A stretch of 64,000 nucleotides of DNA from Ilyonectria destructans (Eukaryota; Ascomycota; Sordariomycetes; Hypocreales; Nectriaceae): NCBI GenBank assembly GCA_020740775.1, contig JAHEWK010000001.1:4526001-4590000 (forward strand), read 5' to 3'. The translations under genes were made by a program, and so were the position numbers. Below are positions 1-11,257 of the stretch, piece after piece. The notes under the pieces are model-generated. The model had not been told where the DNA came from and did no database searches. It saw only the letters and a list, made by a program, of their open reading frames with translations. Position 1 is the stretch's first letter. Each line of letters begins with the position of its first letter.

Positions 1-1064
1 ATGGCCGCCGAGGACCTCTTCGCTCAGTTCTTCGGTGGTGGTGGCGGCGGCTTCGGCGGTGGCCTTGGCGGCATGTTCGGTGGCATGAACCAGCGCGGTC
101 CCCCCAAGGCCCGAACCATTCACCACACTCACAAGGTCTCCCTTGAGGACGTATACCGTGGCAAGATCTCTAAGCTGGCCTTGCAACGGTCCATCATCTG
201 CCCCAAGTGCGAGGGTCTCGGTGGTAAGGAAGGTGCAGTTAAGAAGTGCCCTGGCTGTGACGGCCATGGTATGAAAACCATGATGCGCCAGATGGGCCCC
301 ATGATTCAGCGATTCCAGACCGTCTGCCCTGACTGCAACGGCGAGGGTGAGATCATCAAGGAGAAGGACCGCTGCAAGCAGTGCAACGGCAAGAAGACCA
401 TCGTCGACCGCAAGGTCCTCCACGTCCACGTCGACAAGGGTGTCCGCAGCGGTACCAAGGTTGAGTTCCGTGGTGAGGGTGACCAAGCGCCTGGAGTCCA
501 GGCTGGTGATGTAGTCTTCGAGATTGAGCAGAAGCCCCATCCTCGCTTCACCCGCAAGGAGGACGACCTTCTCTACAACTGCGACATCGAGCTGGTCACT
601 GCTCTGGCTGGTGGCACCATTTTCATCGAGCACCTCGACGAGCGATGGCTCAGCATCGACATTCTCCCTGGCGAGGCCATTGCTCAAGGTACGTCTCTCG
701 TTCGCGAAATCCCTGCTTGAATATCAATTAACAGTTTTCCCCAGATTCCGTCAAGATGGTCCGTGGCCAGGGTATGCCTGCCCCCCGACACCACGACCAC
801 GGAAACCTGTACATCCAGTTCAACGTCAAGTTCCCCGAAAAGAACTGGACCACCGATGAGGCTGCCTTTGAGTCTCTCCGAAAGATTCTTCCCGCTCACC
901 TGCAGAACATCCCCCCGGCCGAGGCCATGACTGAGCCCGCCGACCTGGAGGACATGGACGGCCAGACCTCGAACAAGGTCTTTGGCCACCCTGATGGCAT
1001 GATGGACGACGAAGACGAGGATGGTCACCCCGGTGGCGAGCGCGTGCAGTGCGCTTCGCAGTAA
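1..1064 (+). CDS. YDJ1: Type I DnaJ/Hsp40 co-chaperone, Ydj1/Mas5-like (5' partial)
   Basis: Exons 1-688 and 745-1064, with a 56-nt intron (GTACGT...CCCCAG); 335 residues are visible. The window opens inside the gene: the Gly/Phe-rich linker is at the very start, so the N-terminal J domain lies upstream and the first ATG here is probably internal. Four CxxCxGxG-type zinc repeats follow (near residues 67, 83, 109 and 125), then the two beta-barrel substrate-binding domains. The protein ends in CASQ, a CaaX box, so farnesylation and membrane/ER association like yeast Ydj1 are expected. Family role: delivers unfolded clients to cytosolic Hsp70 and stimulates its ATPase. The zinc repeats plus the CaaX box separate it from mitochondrial Mdj1 and ER Scj1. 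It is convergent with TRM82. Confidence 0.93.
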
Positions 1065-1678
1065 GCGACCTGCGCATAGGCACCCCTAAATCGGGTATAG
1101 AAACAACATCGATGCCAAGACGGCGTCCATTCCCAGCATGTCCCGCTTCGGGAGCAACAGATATCAATTGCGTGGGGACCAACGGAGCGGTTGAGTGTGG
1201 ACGTTGAGTTGCCATTTATCGACGTCGCCTAATCATTACCTTCTCAATGATACCAAAACACGGGAGGGAAGCTTCTCTCCTTTCAGCGCAGTGATCATCA
1301 ACTTGGGGAAAGCAGCGAGCGGGGTGGAGGACGGTGGGGATATACGCGCTTGACGGATCGTGTTTCGGTGTAGTGGAGCATTCGATCTGGCTGGAAGGCG
1401 TTTGGAGGTTCATAGACGATTCAATGAGTTTGGTAGTTGCAGACGTAGACCATGAACATGACGATTTCTGTGATTCTTGAGCCTTCCCATTTTCACTTGT
1501 ACCGTTGTCTTGCCCAGCTTGCCTCAGAAGAAGACACATGACGTCGAGATGATGTCACGAGAAACTAATTCCACCAAACTGTTGCAGAGATGGATAATGA
1601 CGGCCTGTGGACGGCCAACCCCTTGCTTAAGGTCATTCGGGTAGTATCTCACGCCGCAGTGTCTACTTCCAATATCTC
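1065..1678. other. Convergent intergenic region, YDJ1/TRM82 3' ends
   Basis: This 614-bp stretch separates two convergent genes and should hold both 3' UTRs. Short ORFs on both strands have no recognisable domain and no gene-like codon use. I see no RNA gene or repeat. Confidence 0.6.
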
Positions 1679-3505
1679 CTATTCTTCGCCGTGGTCATCT
1701 CCCTGCTCTTCACCCGGCTCCGTAGGTTGCTTGCGCAGGTTCTCTGTATTGTACAGTAATCCTTGGACCACCTTTTCTGGCACGTCCAATTCTTCCGCCT
1801 CGAGCTCTTCATCCTTGACAAAAGCAGTCGTGCCAACTGCCAACTTCTCATCCGTCATAATCAAAGAGTAGATGGCGAGGCTCTTCACCTGAGCTTGCTC
1901 GCCGGAGTCAACGGCGGCGATGACGCTGGGCGGTTCGCCATTGTTGGCTGGCTTGAAGGCCACATCCAGGGGCTTGCCGGGAAGTTGGATGACGGCTGGG
2001 TGGTTGAGAGTGTTGTCTTCGGTAAGCTGCCAGGAGAAGATTGCTTGGATTCTAGGACAATTAGTATAGTTATATTCTAAGGGAATGAAAGGATCCTTAC
2101 CCTTCGCAGATTGCCACAACGTAGGTGAGGTTGCCCGCCTCGGTGGGGTAGACCAAGGTCTGAAGGCCAGAGACAGCGACCTTGGTCAACTCAGGCGCGA
2201 TCTCTTGCGCGAGTGATAAGATGCTTTTTGTCGAAAGGAGCTTTGCCGCCTTCCAGTCCCACAGGAACAGGTCCTCGTCTCCTCCCCCTGAGATGAGAAG
2301 ATTTGCCCTTGTGAGAGGAATCGTCATGGAACTGATGAACTCCTTGTGGCCAAAGCAAAAGCCGTCGATGACGTACGCCTGTGGAATATATCTTGATACC
2401 CTGATGTGCTCATCTCGGTCAGCTGTTAGGATATACCTTCTGCCATCACTCTCGCCCAGGATGAGCGAAGTCAGCATGGAGACATGTCCCAGCAAGAGGG
2501 TGAGTTCGAAGCTGGGGCTTTCGGCCTTGGTTTCGTTTTCACCCTTTGACCGCGTGGTAAGTTCCATCTGACGCTGTTGGTTGACAAGAGCCCGACGATT
2601 GCGCTGCGAGTGCACCGTCGTGGTGTTTGCAGCTGGCTTGCGGACAGGTTTGGATGCATCCGGCGTAGGAGTTGATGGCTGAGGGGTAGAAGGAGGAGGG
2701 GTAGTCTCAATGAGAGGCAGCGCATAGACATCGCCGAACTTGTCAGCACAGATGATCTGGGAGTCTGGAGCAATGGCGACAGAGCTGGGACGCTTGGGCA
2801 TGGTTCTATGAGGATGTTAGTAAGAGTTGTACACTATCTTCCTGAGGAGCTCATGGGTTCTCACCGTCGGCTGAGCTGAGTGAGTTGGCCCTTTCCGTCG
2901 TGCTCAAAGACCCAGATAGCCTTGTCATGGCCGGTAATGGCCAGGACATGCGCTCCATCGGTCGTACTTGTTAGGTGTGTGATAACGGGACGGTCTGGAA
3001 CCCTTGAGATCTGGTTATCCTTGCGCGGCTGGTTATTTTGCTTGCTCTTGTTCTTCTTTCCCTTTTGGTTTGCTTTTCCTTCGCCCTTGCTTTGCTCTGA
3101 GCCCACTGCAACGTTGGACTCTTGCGCTCCCTCATTGTCAGCGGTCTTGTTGACCTCGTCCTTCGGCTCCTCCATCCTCTGTCTCTTGGCTGGGGGCTCA
3201 TCGCCGTTGCCTCCCTCAGAAACCTCAGGCGCCGGGCTCACGGGCTTTTTACTCGCGGCTTCGTCGGCAATGGTCTTGACCGCAGCGTCTACTTTGTCGA
3301 CATCGAGATGCTTCCATGTCGAGAGATGAGTCCCGTCGTCCAGGTTGAATGAGTGGAGCTTGCCTCCCCGGGCGGCAAAGAGAACATTTCCACTGACGTG
3401 GAGAACATTGTACGGGATCTTCATCTTGCACTTCGATGCGGGCTCCCAATGGCAATATGCTGGCACCGTAGAAAATACTGCAGACAATTCAGTCACTAAG
3501 CGCAT
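1679..3505 (-). CDS. TRM82: tRNA (guanine-N7)-methyltransferase non-catalytic WD40 subunit Trm82
   Basis: Three minus-strand exons: 3505-2865, 2805-2101 and 2051-1679, with introns of 59 and 49 nt (CTAAC and CTAAT branch points). It encodes 572 residues from the first ATG. The second in-frame ATG at 3424 (545 residues, starting MKIPY) aligns better with how Trm82 proteins usually begin and may be the true start. WD40 blades are visible, such as the stretches around HVLAITGHDKAIWVFE and LLISGGGDEDLFLWDWK. They are interrupted by a long Lys/Glu/Ser-rich linker, as is common in filamentous fungi. Family role: Trm82 scaffolds Trm8, and the complex makes m7G46 in tRNA. The catalytic partner is not in this window. 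The start is only about 270-350 bp from the divergent RPP0 start, so the two may share a promoter. Confidence 0.86.
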
Positions 3506-3771
3506 TCGCCAAGCTCAAAGCTCTCCACGGCGCCATGTGAAAAAAAGATACATCCGCAATGTACCTCCACCTGCACGCGGCCCACTACGATTCCCAGAAC
3601 AGACTAGTGTCCCTTAGCCCTAAGCAGCCCAATGTCCAAAACACACACTTTTTTATCGCCGGCGCTCAAAATCGGAAATCTCGCCTTCACACGACAACTT
3701 CCGTCTACCACATACAAATTACAATACCCGACACTTGCCCTTAAACAACCTGCCTTCAAAAGTAAGAAGAT
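3506..3771. promoter_or_regulatory. Divergent promoter TRM82 / RPP0
   Basis: This 266-bp region separates two divergently transcribed translation genes. It should hold both promoters and the RPP0 5' leader. If TRM82 starts at 3424 the region is 347 bp. It contains a telobox-like element, listed separately. Confidence 0.6.
3616..3623 (+). promoter_or_regulatory. Putative Tbf1/telobox-like element (AGCCCTAA)
   Basis: AGCCCTAA lies within TTAGCCCTAA, about 150 bp upstream of the RPP0 start codon. It matches the ARCCCTAA telobox that Tbf1-type factors use at ribosomal-protein promoters in many fungi outside the Saccharomyces lineage. A single short match could arise by chance; its position before an RP gene is the only extra support. 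Confidence 0.4.
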
Positions 3772-4823
3772 ATGGGGGGCAAGACTGCAAACAAGGCCGG
3801 CTACTTCGACAAGCTCAAGGGCTTGTTGGAGGAGTACAGCTCCATCTTCATCGTTGAGATCGACAATGTCAGCTCTCAGCAGATGCACGAGATCCGACAG
3901 GCTCTGCGATCCAAGGGTGTTGTCCTGATGGGCAAGAACACCATGGTAAAGATCCCCGCGCTCCTCTATGTCTAGAATTGGATTGCTAACGCCATTGATT
4001 AGGTTCGCCGAGCCTTGAAGACCTTCGTTTCCGACTCCCCCGAGTACGAGCGTCTCCTGCCTTTCGTCAAGGGCAACATCGGTTTCGTTTTCACCAACGA
4101 CGACCTCAAGGACATCCGAGACATCATCCTCACCAACAAGGTCGCCGCCCCCGCCCGTGCTGGTGCTCTCGCTCCCGCCGATGTCTGGGTTCCCGCTGGA
4201 AACACTGGTATGGAGCCCGGCAAGACCTCTTTCTTCCAGGCCCTCGGTGTCCCCACCAAGATCGCCCGTGGTACCATTGAAATCACCACCGATCTCAAGC
4301 TCGTTGAGGCTGGCTCCAAGGTCGGCCCCTCCGAGGCTACCCTGCTCAACATGTTGAACATCTCTCCCTTCACCTACGGTATGGGCATCTCCCAGGTTTA
4401 CGACCAGGGCCAGACCTTCCCTCCCAGCGTTCTCGACATTGGTGAGGAGCAGCTCCTCAAGGCTTTGACCTCTGCCATCGCCACTGTTGCCACCATCTCC
4501 CTGGCTATCAACTTCCCCACCCTTCCCTCCGTCATGCACTCTCTTGTCAACTCTTACAAGAACGTCCTGGCTGTCGCCGTGGAGACCGAGATTACCTGGC
4601 CCGAGATTGAGCAGCTCAAGGACCGCATTGCCAACCCCGACGCCTACGCCTCTGCCGCCCCTGCTGCCGGTGCCGCTTCCGGTGGTGCCACTGAGGCCGC
4701 TGCTGTTGAGGAGGAGAAGGAGGACTCCGAGGAGGAGGACGATGAGGGCTTCGGTGGTCTCTTGTATGTGCCCCTTTCGAAACCCATTGACAACTTGCAT
4801 GCTAACCGTTTCGCAGCGACTAA
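3772..4823 (+). CDS. RPP0: 60S acidic ribosomal protein P0 (uL10), ribosomal stalk base
   Basis: Exons 3772-3945, 4003-4763 and 4817-4823 (introns of 57 and 53 nt) give 313 residues, the usual length for P0. The L10 domain fills the N-terminal 200 residues ([24 protein letters not shown]). An Ala-rich hinge follows, then an acidic tail ending in GFGGLFD. Family role: P0 anchors P1/P2 dimers, and the acidic tail binds and activates translational GTPases. The last coding exon is only seven bases (one base, GAC, TAA). The intron lies inside the Phe codon of the terminal LFD, so correct splicing is required to make the conserved tail. Unspliced RNA would run on for about 80 unrelated residues. 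Confidence 0.96.
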
Positions 4824-5257
4824 ATTATGTAGCCACGTTACGACGGTGAACGGCCGGTTTTCAGGACTTTGGTTGGGTTTACGAATCATGGATCTAAAAA
4901 AACGGGTACAGATATCGTCTGCTGGACAATTAAACCTGTCACGACGGTCACAACATTGCGTGCCCCATACTGTGAGAGGATCCCTGGAATGTGTTCAATG
5001 AACCAATCACCTCCCCTACTCCAAAGGTTAGTCCAACCACACGTTTTCTTTATTTCCGGATGATTATACAAACGTTCAAGAGCTTTTTAACCCTGATATC
5101 TCCTGATGACACACACATCACCACCCTATGACGGATATTCTTAAAATCATATGTTTAAAATTGCTTTGGAGGGGTATCAAGGCTAACACAAATATATCAC
5201 AGGTCGCCGTATTTTACTGGTTCTCGTCTTACATCGTGTGATGCCGTATCATTCCAA
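4824..5257. other. Convergent intergenic region, RPP0/MSH1 3' ends
   Basis: This 434-bp gap between convergent genes is moderately AT-rich near 5080-5200 and probably holds both 3' UTRs. I see no gene, RNA or repeat. Confidence 0.6.
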
Positions 5258-8200
5258 TCACCCGGTCCCGACCCGTCCCGGATTATGCCCTACCCCAGCC
5301 GACTCCATGGGATGATGATTCAAAACTTGCCGTGCCACTCCGATTGCCCGCTCTGGCAATCCTGCCAGTCTCGCGACCTTGAGGGCGTGACTCTGCCGGT
5401 TGATTCCCTTTCGTAGCTTGTGTACGTAGACGAACCCACCCTCGCCGTCTTCCTCCACGTCCGTGCAGTACGTATGCACAGTGCCGCGATTCCCGTAACA
5501 CAACCCCTCGGTTGCGGCGAGGTCGGCTACTTGGTGGAAGTGTGTCGCAAATAGCGTCCTGCATTGGTTGACGGTCGCCAAGTGATGTAGGCATGCGAAT
5601 GCAACTGCTGTGCCATCTTCGGGTGTTGTGCCCCGACCAATCTCGTCCATTATCACGAACGAGCGCGGGGTTGCATGTTTGAGGATCTGGGCCGTTTCAA
5701 GCATCTCCACCATGAAAGTGCTCTGGTCCCGGTATAAGTTGTCGGCTGAACCAACGCGGCTAAAGATAGCGTCGACGATGCCCATCTCTGCGTAGGACGC
5801 CGGGACGTAACAGCCGATCTGCGCTAGGATGGTGATGAGGGCATTCTGGCGCAGGAAAGTACTCTTGCCAGCCATGTTTGGACCCGTGATGAGCCAGATA
5901 CGGCCATCAGTTGGTGACCCGACCAGGCAGTCATTGCGAACGAAGCTGCGTCCCTGTTCAAACAGGCCGCCTTCGACAGTGGGGTGCCGGCCGCCGACGA
6001 TGGTGTGACATGTCGTGTTATTCAGCGTTGGGCGCACGAGACTCTGCTCGAGAGCCAGCTTAGCGAAGGATGTCGCAACGTCAAGTTCGTCGAGAACGGC
6101 GGCATTGCGGCGAAGCTTGACGAGATTGCGGACGACGTTCTCACGGAGGGCGTGGAAAACGTTCTGCTCCTCGGCCCGGATCTGTACGCGCACCTGGTCC
6201 AGGCGACGTCCGAGAGCGGTCCACTCGGGGAGGTGAAAGGACCGTGTCGAGCGGCTGGCGGACAGCGCCATAACATCAGTGAAGTTCTTGACGTCCTTGC
6301 CCTTGACGTGGGCGATGTGGCCGAGGCCGGGTGTCCAGCGGAGGGTGAGACTCGGGGCGCCGGTTCGTTCGCACAATGTCTCATTGAGGTCAGCCTTCTC
6401 CTGGAGAAGGGAGTTGAGCTCGGCATGAAGACGCTTGAGGGTGCGACTGGCGGCTGGCTTCATGATCCAAGCCTCGTTGTCGTCGGCATAGTACTCCCGG
6501 ATAGAGGTGGGACGCTTCCGCTTGCCCTTAGGTAGGGCGGCGGCGTCCTCGGGCGAACCCTCGCTACTTACTATGTCCTCGGCGAGAGCAATCATTTGAC
6601 TCGCCTCACTATCTTCAGCTTGGTGCTGCTGGACAATACCATCTTCATCAATTGCGGCTTTGATACGACGCGCAAGCTTGACAGGCTCAGTCAGGCTTAT
6701 TCGGGAGGCCAAGGAGGCAAGGCAGTCAGGGGTAGGTGCATGAGCAACGGACGGGGCATCTTGGAGGAGAGTGACAATGTCCTTGGTGGCAGTGATGGTG
6801 TTGGCAAGGCCAACGAGGTCATCAGCATCACCTCGACCAAGGGCGAACTTTTGCACCAGGCGCTGGGAGTCATGGCTTCGGCGCAGTAGAAGTACTACAG
6901 AGTCACGGAGATCTGCGTCCGAGATAAAGCGGGCGACGAGATCCTGTCTAGCAGTAATGGCATCCAGGGACGTCGAGGGCGCACTCAGCCACTCATTGAG
7001 CAGGCGGGCACCACTCTTGGTAACTGTGCGGCGGATGGCATGCAGAAGGCAGCCTCGGAACGCGCCGTCACGGATGGTCTGCTTAACCTCTAGGGCGCGA
7101 AGGCTGTTCTTGTCAATGGCCATGATCTGCATATTCTCGTGCCGCAGCGGGGGCTGCAGTTTCATGCTCGCGCCCTGCAGGCGATCCTTCACATAGTTGA
7201 GGACCAAGCCGACGGCGAGAACCTCCTCGGAGGAAAAGCCAGCGGCGGCAGGGGTAGGCAGGGGCGCCTCCAACATGGGGGTCCAGTCAGACGGGCTGAG
7301 CAGGTCACCCTGGGGCGAGTAGGTGATGAGGTGACGGTCGTCAGCCAGGAGAGGGAAGACTGGGTGGTGCGGATTCGACTCCAAATCTTGGTCCAGGACG
7401 AGCTCGCGCGGACAGAGTCGGGAAAGGATCGACGGCAAGGATGCAAGATTGGTCTGCTGGGTGCCAAAGCGACCCGTCGAGAGATCGAGCCATGCCAGGC
7501 CGAGTGGCACGTCCTCGACGGGGTAGCCAACAGCTGAGGGCGGCTGGTGGGCTGATGGTGATGGCGATGCTGCCGCTTCTGGCGCTGGAGCTAGGGCCGC
7601 CACATTCGTCGCCGCAGTCGAGCGCCGCAGTTCGCCGGGATGGACGTGGACGTGGATGGCCATGACATAGTTGTTGGCGTACGGATCCATGAAATTCTCG
7701 TCGATCAGGGTCCCGGGCGTGATGATACGGGCGACTCGGCGGTCGTGCATCAGCCCTCCCGACTTGACCTTGTCAGAGGCCGAGTTGGGAAACTCTTCGG
7801 CCACGGCGACATGGCGGTTAAGGTCCTGGACGAGGACTTTGAGGTAGCGGTCTAGCTGGAAGAAAGGGAAGCCGGCCTAGAGAAGAAGGGTGAGTTTGAG
7901 ATGAAGATGTTTTGGTTAAGGGGTAATATGATTTGAGTGTGTGTGATATGTGAGGGTATCTGTGGGAGTATCTGCAGATGTAACGGGTGTGTGTATCTGT
8001 GAATGTGTATCTGTGGGTGTGTCCATGGGTGCGTTTCCGGGTGTTTATCGATGGTGTGCCTATGAATGGTGCGTTTCTGGGTGTTTCTGGGCATCTGAAC
8101 ATGTCCGAGCCGGTGTAGTGGAGGTTTGGTAGAGGTTTTGGGTCCAACATACCATGGGCACAGGACCGGCATTGGTCTTCTTGGTAGCCACCTTGAGATT

Positions 8201-8941
8201 GAGCAAGGGTCCATAATCATCAGCGTGCTCAAAGTACAGCTCGTAGAAGCCGCCCACACGTGTTAGTAGTACGCAGTTCTCAAACTTGCGCATATTCTGA
8301 CGCGCCTGAAGGACGACGGTAGGGTATGCCGGTTCATCCTGGGGTAGCGGATCGAGGGGCGGCGATGGCGATGACAACTGGGAGGCCCTAGGCTGGATGA
8401 GGCCCTGGGGTAGGTCCGAGAGCTTGACGGTCGTTTTCGTCTTGTTGCCCCTGGCCTGGAGCGGGCAATGGGGAGATGCTGGCGGGAGGAACCGCCAGAG
8501 ATGGCCGCTTAGCCCAGGAAGACGTGAGGGGCGGAGATTGTGGAGGAGAGGACGCCACGGACGCAAGGTGAGACGAGGAACGTCATCATGGGCACGTTCA
8601 TGAGCTGGGGGGGCGCTATCGGCAGAGTGGGCGGCAGCTGATGGAGCTGATGGAGCTGATGGAGCTGATGGAGCTTGTCGAGCTTGTCGAGCTCCATCTC
8701 CAAGTTGGGAAGCATCAACAACACGGGCTGCTCGTGCTACTGGCGCCAACGCAGGCACCGTTGACACAGCCGCAACCGCGGTCGAAATAGAAACCGGCTT
8801 AGATGTGGTGGACGATGGAGCCAGGGGCCGCAGATGGCGGACACGGGGGGCACCATGCGGCCGGAACATCAAGATGAGCTGTTTGGGGACCGATTGTCGG
8901 GATCGATGTGGTGATGGTCGCGGGATGGGGGAATACGCCAT
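5258..8941 (-). CDS. MSH1: Mitochondrial DNA mismatch repair protein Msh1 (MutS family)
   Basis: Two exons (8941-8153 and 7876-5258) joined in phase 0 across a 276-nt intron give about 1135 residues; yeast Msh1 has about 960. The first in-frame ATG is at 8941. Exon 1 encodes a basic, Ala/Ser/Pro-rich leader of about 180 residues, consistent with a mitochondrial presequence plus a low-complexity extension. It then runs into the MutS mismatch-recognition domain (RVGGFYELYFEHADDYG). The join restores TNAGPVPM-AGFPFFQLDRYL. Exon 2 holds the connector, core and clamp domains and the ATPase, with Walker A GPNMAGKST (about residue 926) and Walker B DEIGRGT (about 1005). The GFYELY signature and TNAGPVPMAGFP favour Msh1 over nuclear Msh2, Msh3 or Msh6. 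The exact N-terminus is uncertain, because a tandem repeat lies in it and further upstream exons cannot be excluded. Confidence 0.9.
7877..8152 (-). repeat. Low-complexity CA/GT-rich repeat inside the long MSH1 intron
   Basis: This intron is 276 nt, while its neighbours are about 50 nt. Much of it (about 7920-8105) is degenerate repeats built from GTGTGT, TATCTGTGGGTG and GCGTTTCTGGGTGTTT on the plus strand (CA-rich in the transcript). The donor is GTATGT and the acceptor TTCTCTAG. Repeat expansion within an ordinary intron is the simplest reading. Confidence 0.7.
8636..8694 (+). repeat. 9-bp tandem repeat (GAGCTGATG) in the MSH1 leader
   Basis: About four copies of GAGCTGATG are followed by two diverged GAGCTTGTC copies. 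On the coding strand they encode a Ser-Ala-Pro tripeptide repeat in the predicted Msh1 N-terminal extension. The 9-bp unit keeps the reading frame when copy number changes. Confidence 0.8.
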
Positions 8942-9010
8942 CACATCACGCTGTGGTGGGCTCCCGAGCTCCCGTGCGGCCGCTAACGACCTACGCAGGA
9001 CGTGAGGGGC

Positions 9011-9046
9011 GGCTCACGCAGGGCTCACGCAGGGTTCACGCAGGGG
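9011..9046 (+). repeat. 11-bp tandem repeat (GGCTCACGCAG x3)
   Basis: Three near-identical 11-bp copies, the third with GTTCACGCAG, lie about 70 bp upstream of the MSH1 start codon. They may fall in its promoter or 5' leader. Confidence 0.8.
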
Positions 9047-9614
9047 GCTTCGGGATCATCTACTGCAAACTCCGACGTACGTTTTGATCTCCAGGTTACA
9101 AAGGCCCGGGATTTGCAAAGAGAACTGTCATGTACGTCCTACGTAGTATTTGGGCGGAGGGTCCAGGGCGGAGAGGCCGGGACGGGGGTCACTGGCGCAC
9201 GGAAACAAGGCGCCAAAGAAAGAAAAGAAAAATCGAAAAAGCAAACGTGAAAAAGTGGCTCCCGATATAGATACAAGCCGGACGAGCCATCCGAACAGAG
9301 CCATGTTACGATTTTTCCCTTGTGTGACGATGGACTGTGGGACAGTGGAGGGACAGTGGAGGAAGCGAACATCGGTGTGGCCACACCTCAGAGGCCAAGT
9401 CCCAGGAACCATGGAACGAACCCACGGCGCCAGACGGAGCCACAGGGAGATTTACGGAGATATACCGTAGCGGCAGCGCGGGAGCCCGTGAGCGAACAGC
9501 ACATGTAGCGGGTGGAATGGGCCCATGGAGGCGCCGACGCAGCGTGTGCTGGGGCCAGCTGGAGGCAGATATAGAGAGGTGGAGGGGAAGAAACCGGGCC
9601 GCGGCTTGTGTGGT

Positions 9615-9652
9615 GGGATCCTGGGATGGGATGGGATGGGATGGAATGGGGA
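9615..9652 (+). repeat. GGGAT pentanucleotide repeat
   Basis: Repeated GGGAT units give regularly spaced runs of three G on the plus strand, a pattern that could form a G-quadruplex. It lies in non-coding DNA. Confidence 0.8.
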
Positions 9653-10533
9653 AGAAGGATGATTGATCATGGTCAGAGCAGCAGCCGTGTGCTCAACTCA
9701 AGTGTAGGTACCTAGCGGCCTCTGTGCTGTATTATGTGCGCTGGACAGCCCGGTCCAGTGGAGAGAACAGCGGTCGACAGGTAAATCGGCCCAGGGTGAG
9801 GTGGTGTCTAGACGCCTCTCTGGCGGGAGACGGAGGGAGACGCCCTGTGCGACCTGGGGCGCCTGTCTAGCCGGGCACTGGGGTGGTGCCACTAGAGACC
9901 CGAGAGGCCCTGGAAATACCGAACGGTCGGCGCGAGATCAGGGCGCGGCCAGGGCTTGGCTGGAGGTGTTGTCCCGGGAGATTCCAGTGGGCGGGCTTGT
10001 TTGTGTGGAGGTGGTGTGCCCAGTGGCATAGGCGTAGTCCGTAAATTTAGGTACGTGGTAGGTAGTGACAGTGGCATTGGTGGCAGGCCTCAATGCGTTG
10101 GGGGAGGGGACTCAACATCCAACAGCCCCCGGGCCAACAGCCCAGAGCCAAAATACAGTGTCGAAAGGTGCATTAACCACTGGGCGGTCGGGCACCTCGT
10201 CCGCTGGGCCTTCAAGCAAAAAAGCAAGAACTCGCATCTCAATGCCATGCGCTATGGCCCCATGCCGGCGTCATCATCATCCCCTCACGGCTGAGGCACG
10301 CCTCACCCACGGATCATGCCTCATGCTGCATCTCACGCTCAATGCCCAATGCCGTGTGTTCGGCGGACGCCTTGCCTGGCTTGGCCTGGCCGGGCCTGGC
10401 TGACGGGGCTCTAGATGAGGTAGCAATGCTCCGCACGTCGCCGATCCATGCCACCTCCATCCTTGGGCTGCTGCTGTGCCGCGCAGGGCCCTCAGCCCGT
10501 ACTATGGATGGATGTTGTACTGTACCCTACCCG

Positions 10534-10578
10534 CTCTGCCAGCTCTGCCAGCTCTGCCAGCTCTGCCAGCTCTGCAAC
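10534..10578 (+). repeat. 9-bp tandem repeat (CTCTGCCAG x5)
   Basis: Four perfect copies of CTCTGCCAG are followed by a fifth with a changed end (CTCTGCAAC). The repeat is open in several frames, which explains the repetitive ORFs here; none looks like a gene. Confidence 0.85.
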
Positions 10579-11257
10579 GGCTGCAATCCATCGTACCGTA
10601 CCGCACCGAACTCGCACAAACTGGTCCCTTTCTCGACCTAGCACCTCCCTGCGGCCCTGCGGCAGGACGGAGTACATAGTACGGTATAGATTGGGCGTGA
10701 CCGAATCCTGGCCCACCGCCAATGGGCTGCTGCTGGCATAAGCATATCTGACGGCACTCACCAAGTCGCGGGGTCGGCGTGGGCCGATTCTTCTGAGCCT
10801 CAGACCATTTTGGATCCGCTGCCACACGGTTGTCGCCAGACCCCTGGGCCTCTCTTGGCCGCATCTGTCGATTTTGACCATGACACGGCCACCACGGCCA
10901 GTCCAGCCAGTCCAGCCTATATATCCCCTTTGTGCGCGGTCAATAGCCCAAGGACGCCTACTTTCCCATTCCTAGCCTTTCACCGTCTCATCGTCCCCGT
11001 GCCTGTTCCCTCGTGCACACAGCAAAACTACACAAAAGAAACGTATTCCCACTTACACCGCACACCCGCCAAACACGCCACCCACTTACACCAAAAACCA
11101 ACCACCAGAACGCCCCCGACGAACGCGGAATAAACCGCCAACCCGGAAACAAACACCCAAAACGCACTGCCAAGACGATATCCAAACCCCAGCAAAACAC
11201 TCGGCTCTCTAAGGAGTCTCTAGAAACCACCCCCCATATATACTCCAGTCTCTATAT

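Larger units (their letters stand above)
8942..11257. other. 2.3-kb intergenic region, repeat-rich, no gene
   Basis: It lies between the divergent starts of MSH1 and the acidic protein at 11258, and should hold both promoters. I find no convincing gene: ORFs on all frames are short, overlap each other and lack domains. It contains three tandem repeats (9011-9046, 9615-9652 and 10534-10578), a TAGGTACCTA palindrome at 9705-9714, and a CA-rich leader (about 11020-11240) running into the downstream ATG. Several TACGTA/TACGGAGTA-like motifs are scattered through it. Confidence 0.55.

Noticed and set aside
3604..4800. 398-codon minus-strand ORF opposite RPP0
   Set aside because: Shadow of a strongly codon-biased gene; the plus strand encodes an unmistakable P0 with proper introns.
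10448..10881. ORFs with repeated Ser-Ser-Ala or Leu-Cys-Gln units
   Set aside because: They come from a CTCTGCCAG tandem repeat that is open in several frames on both strands; nothing else supports a gene.
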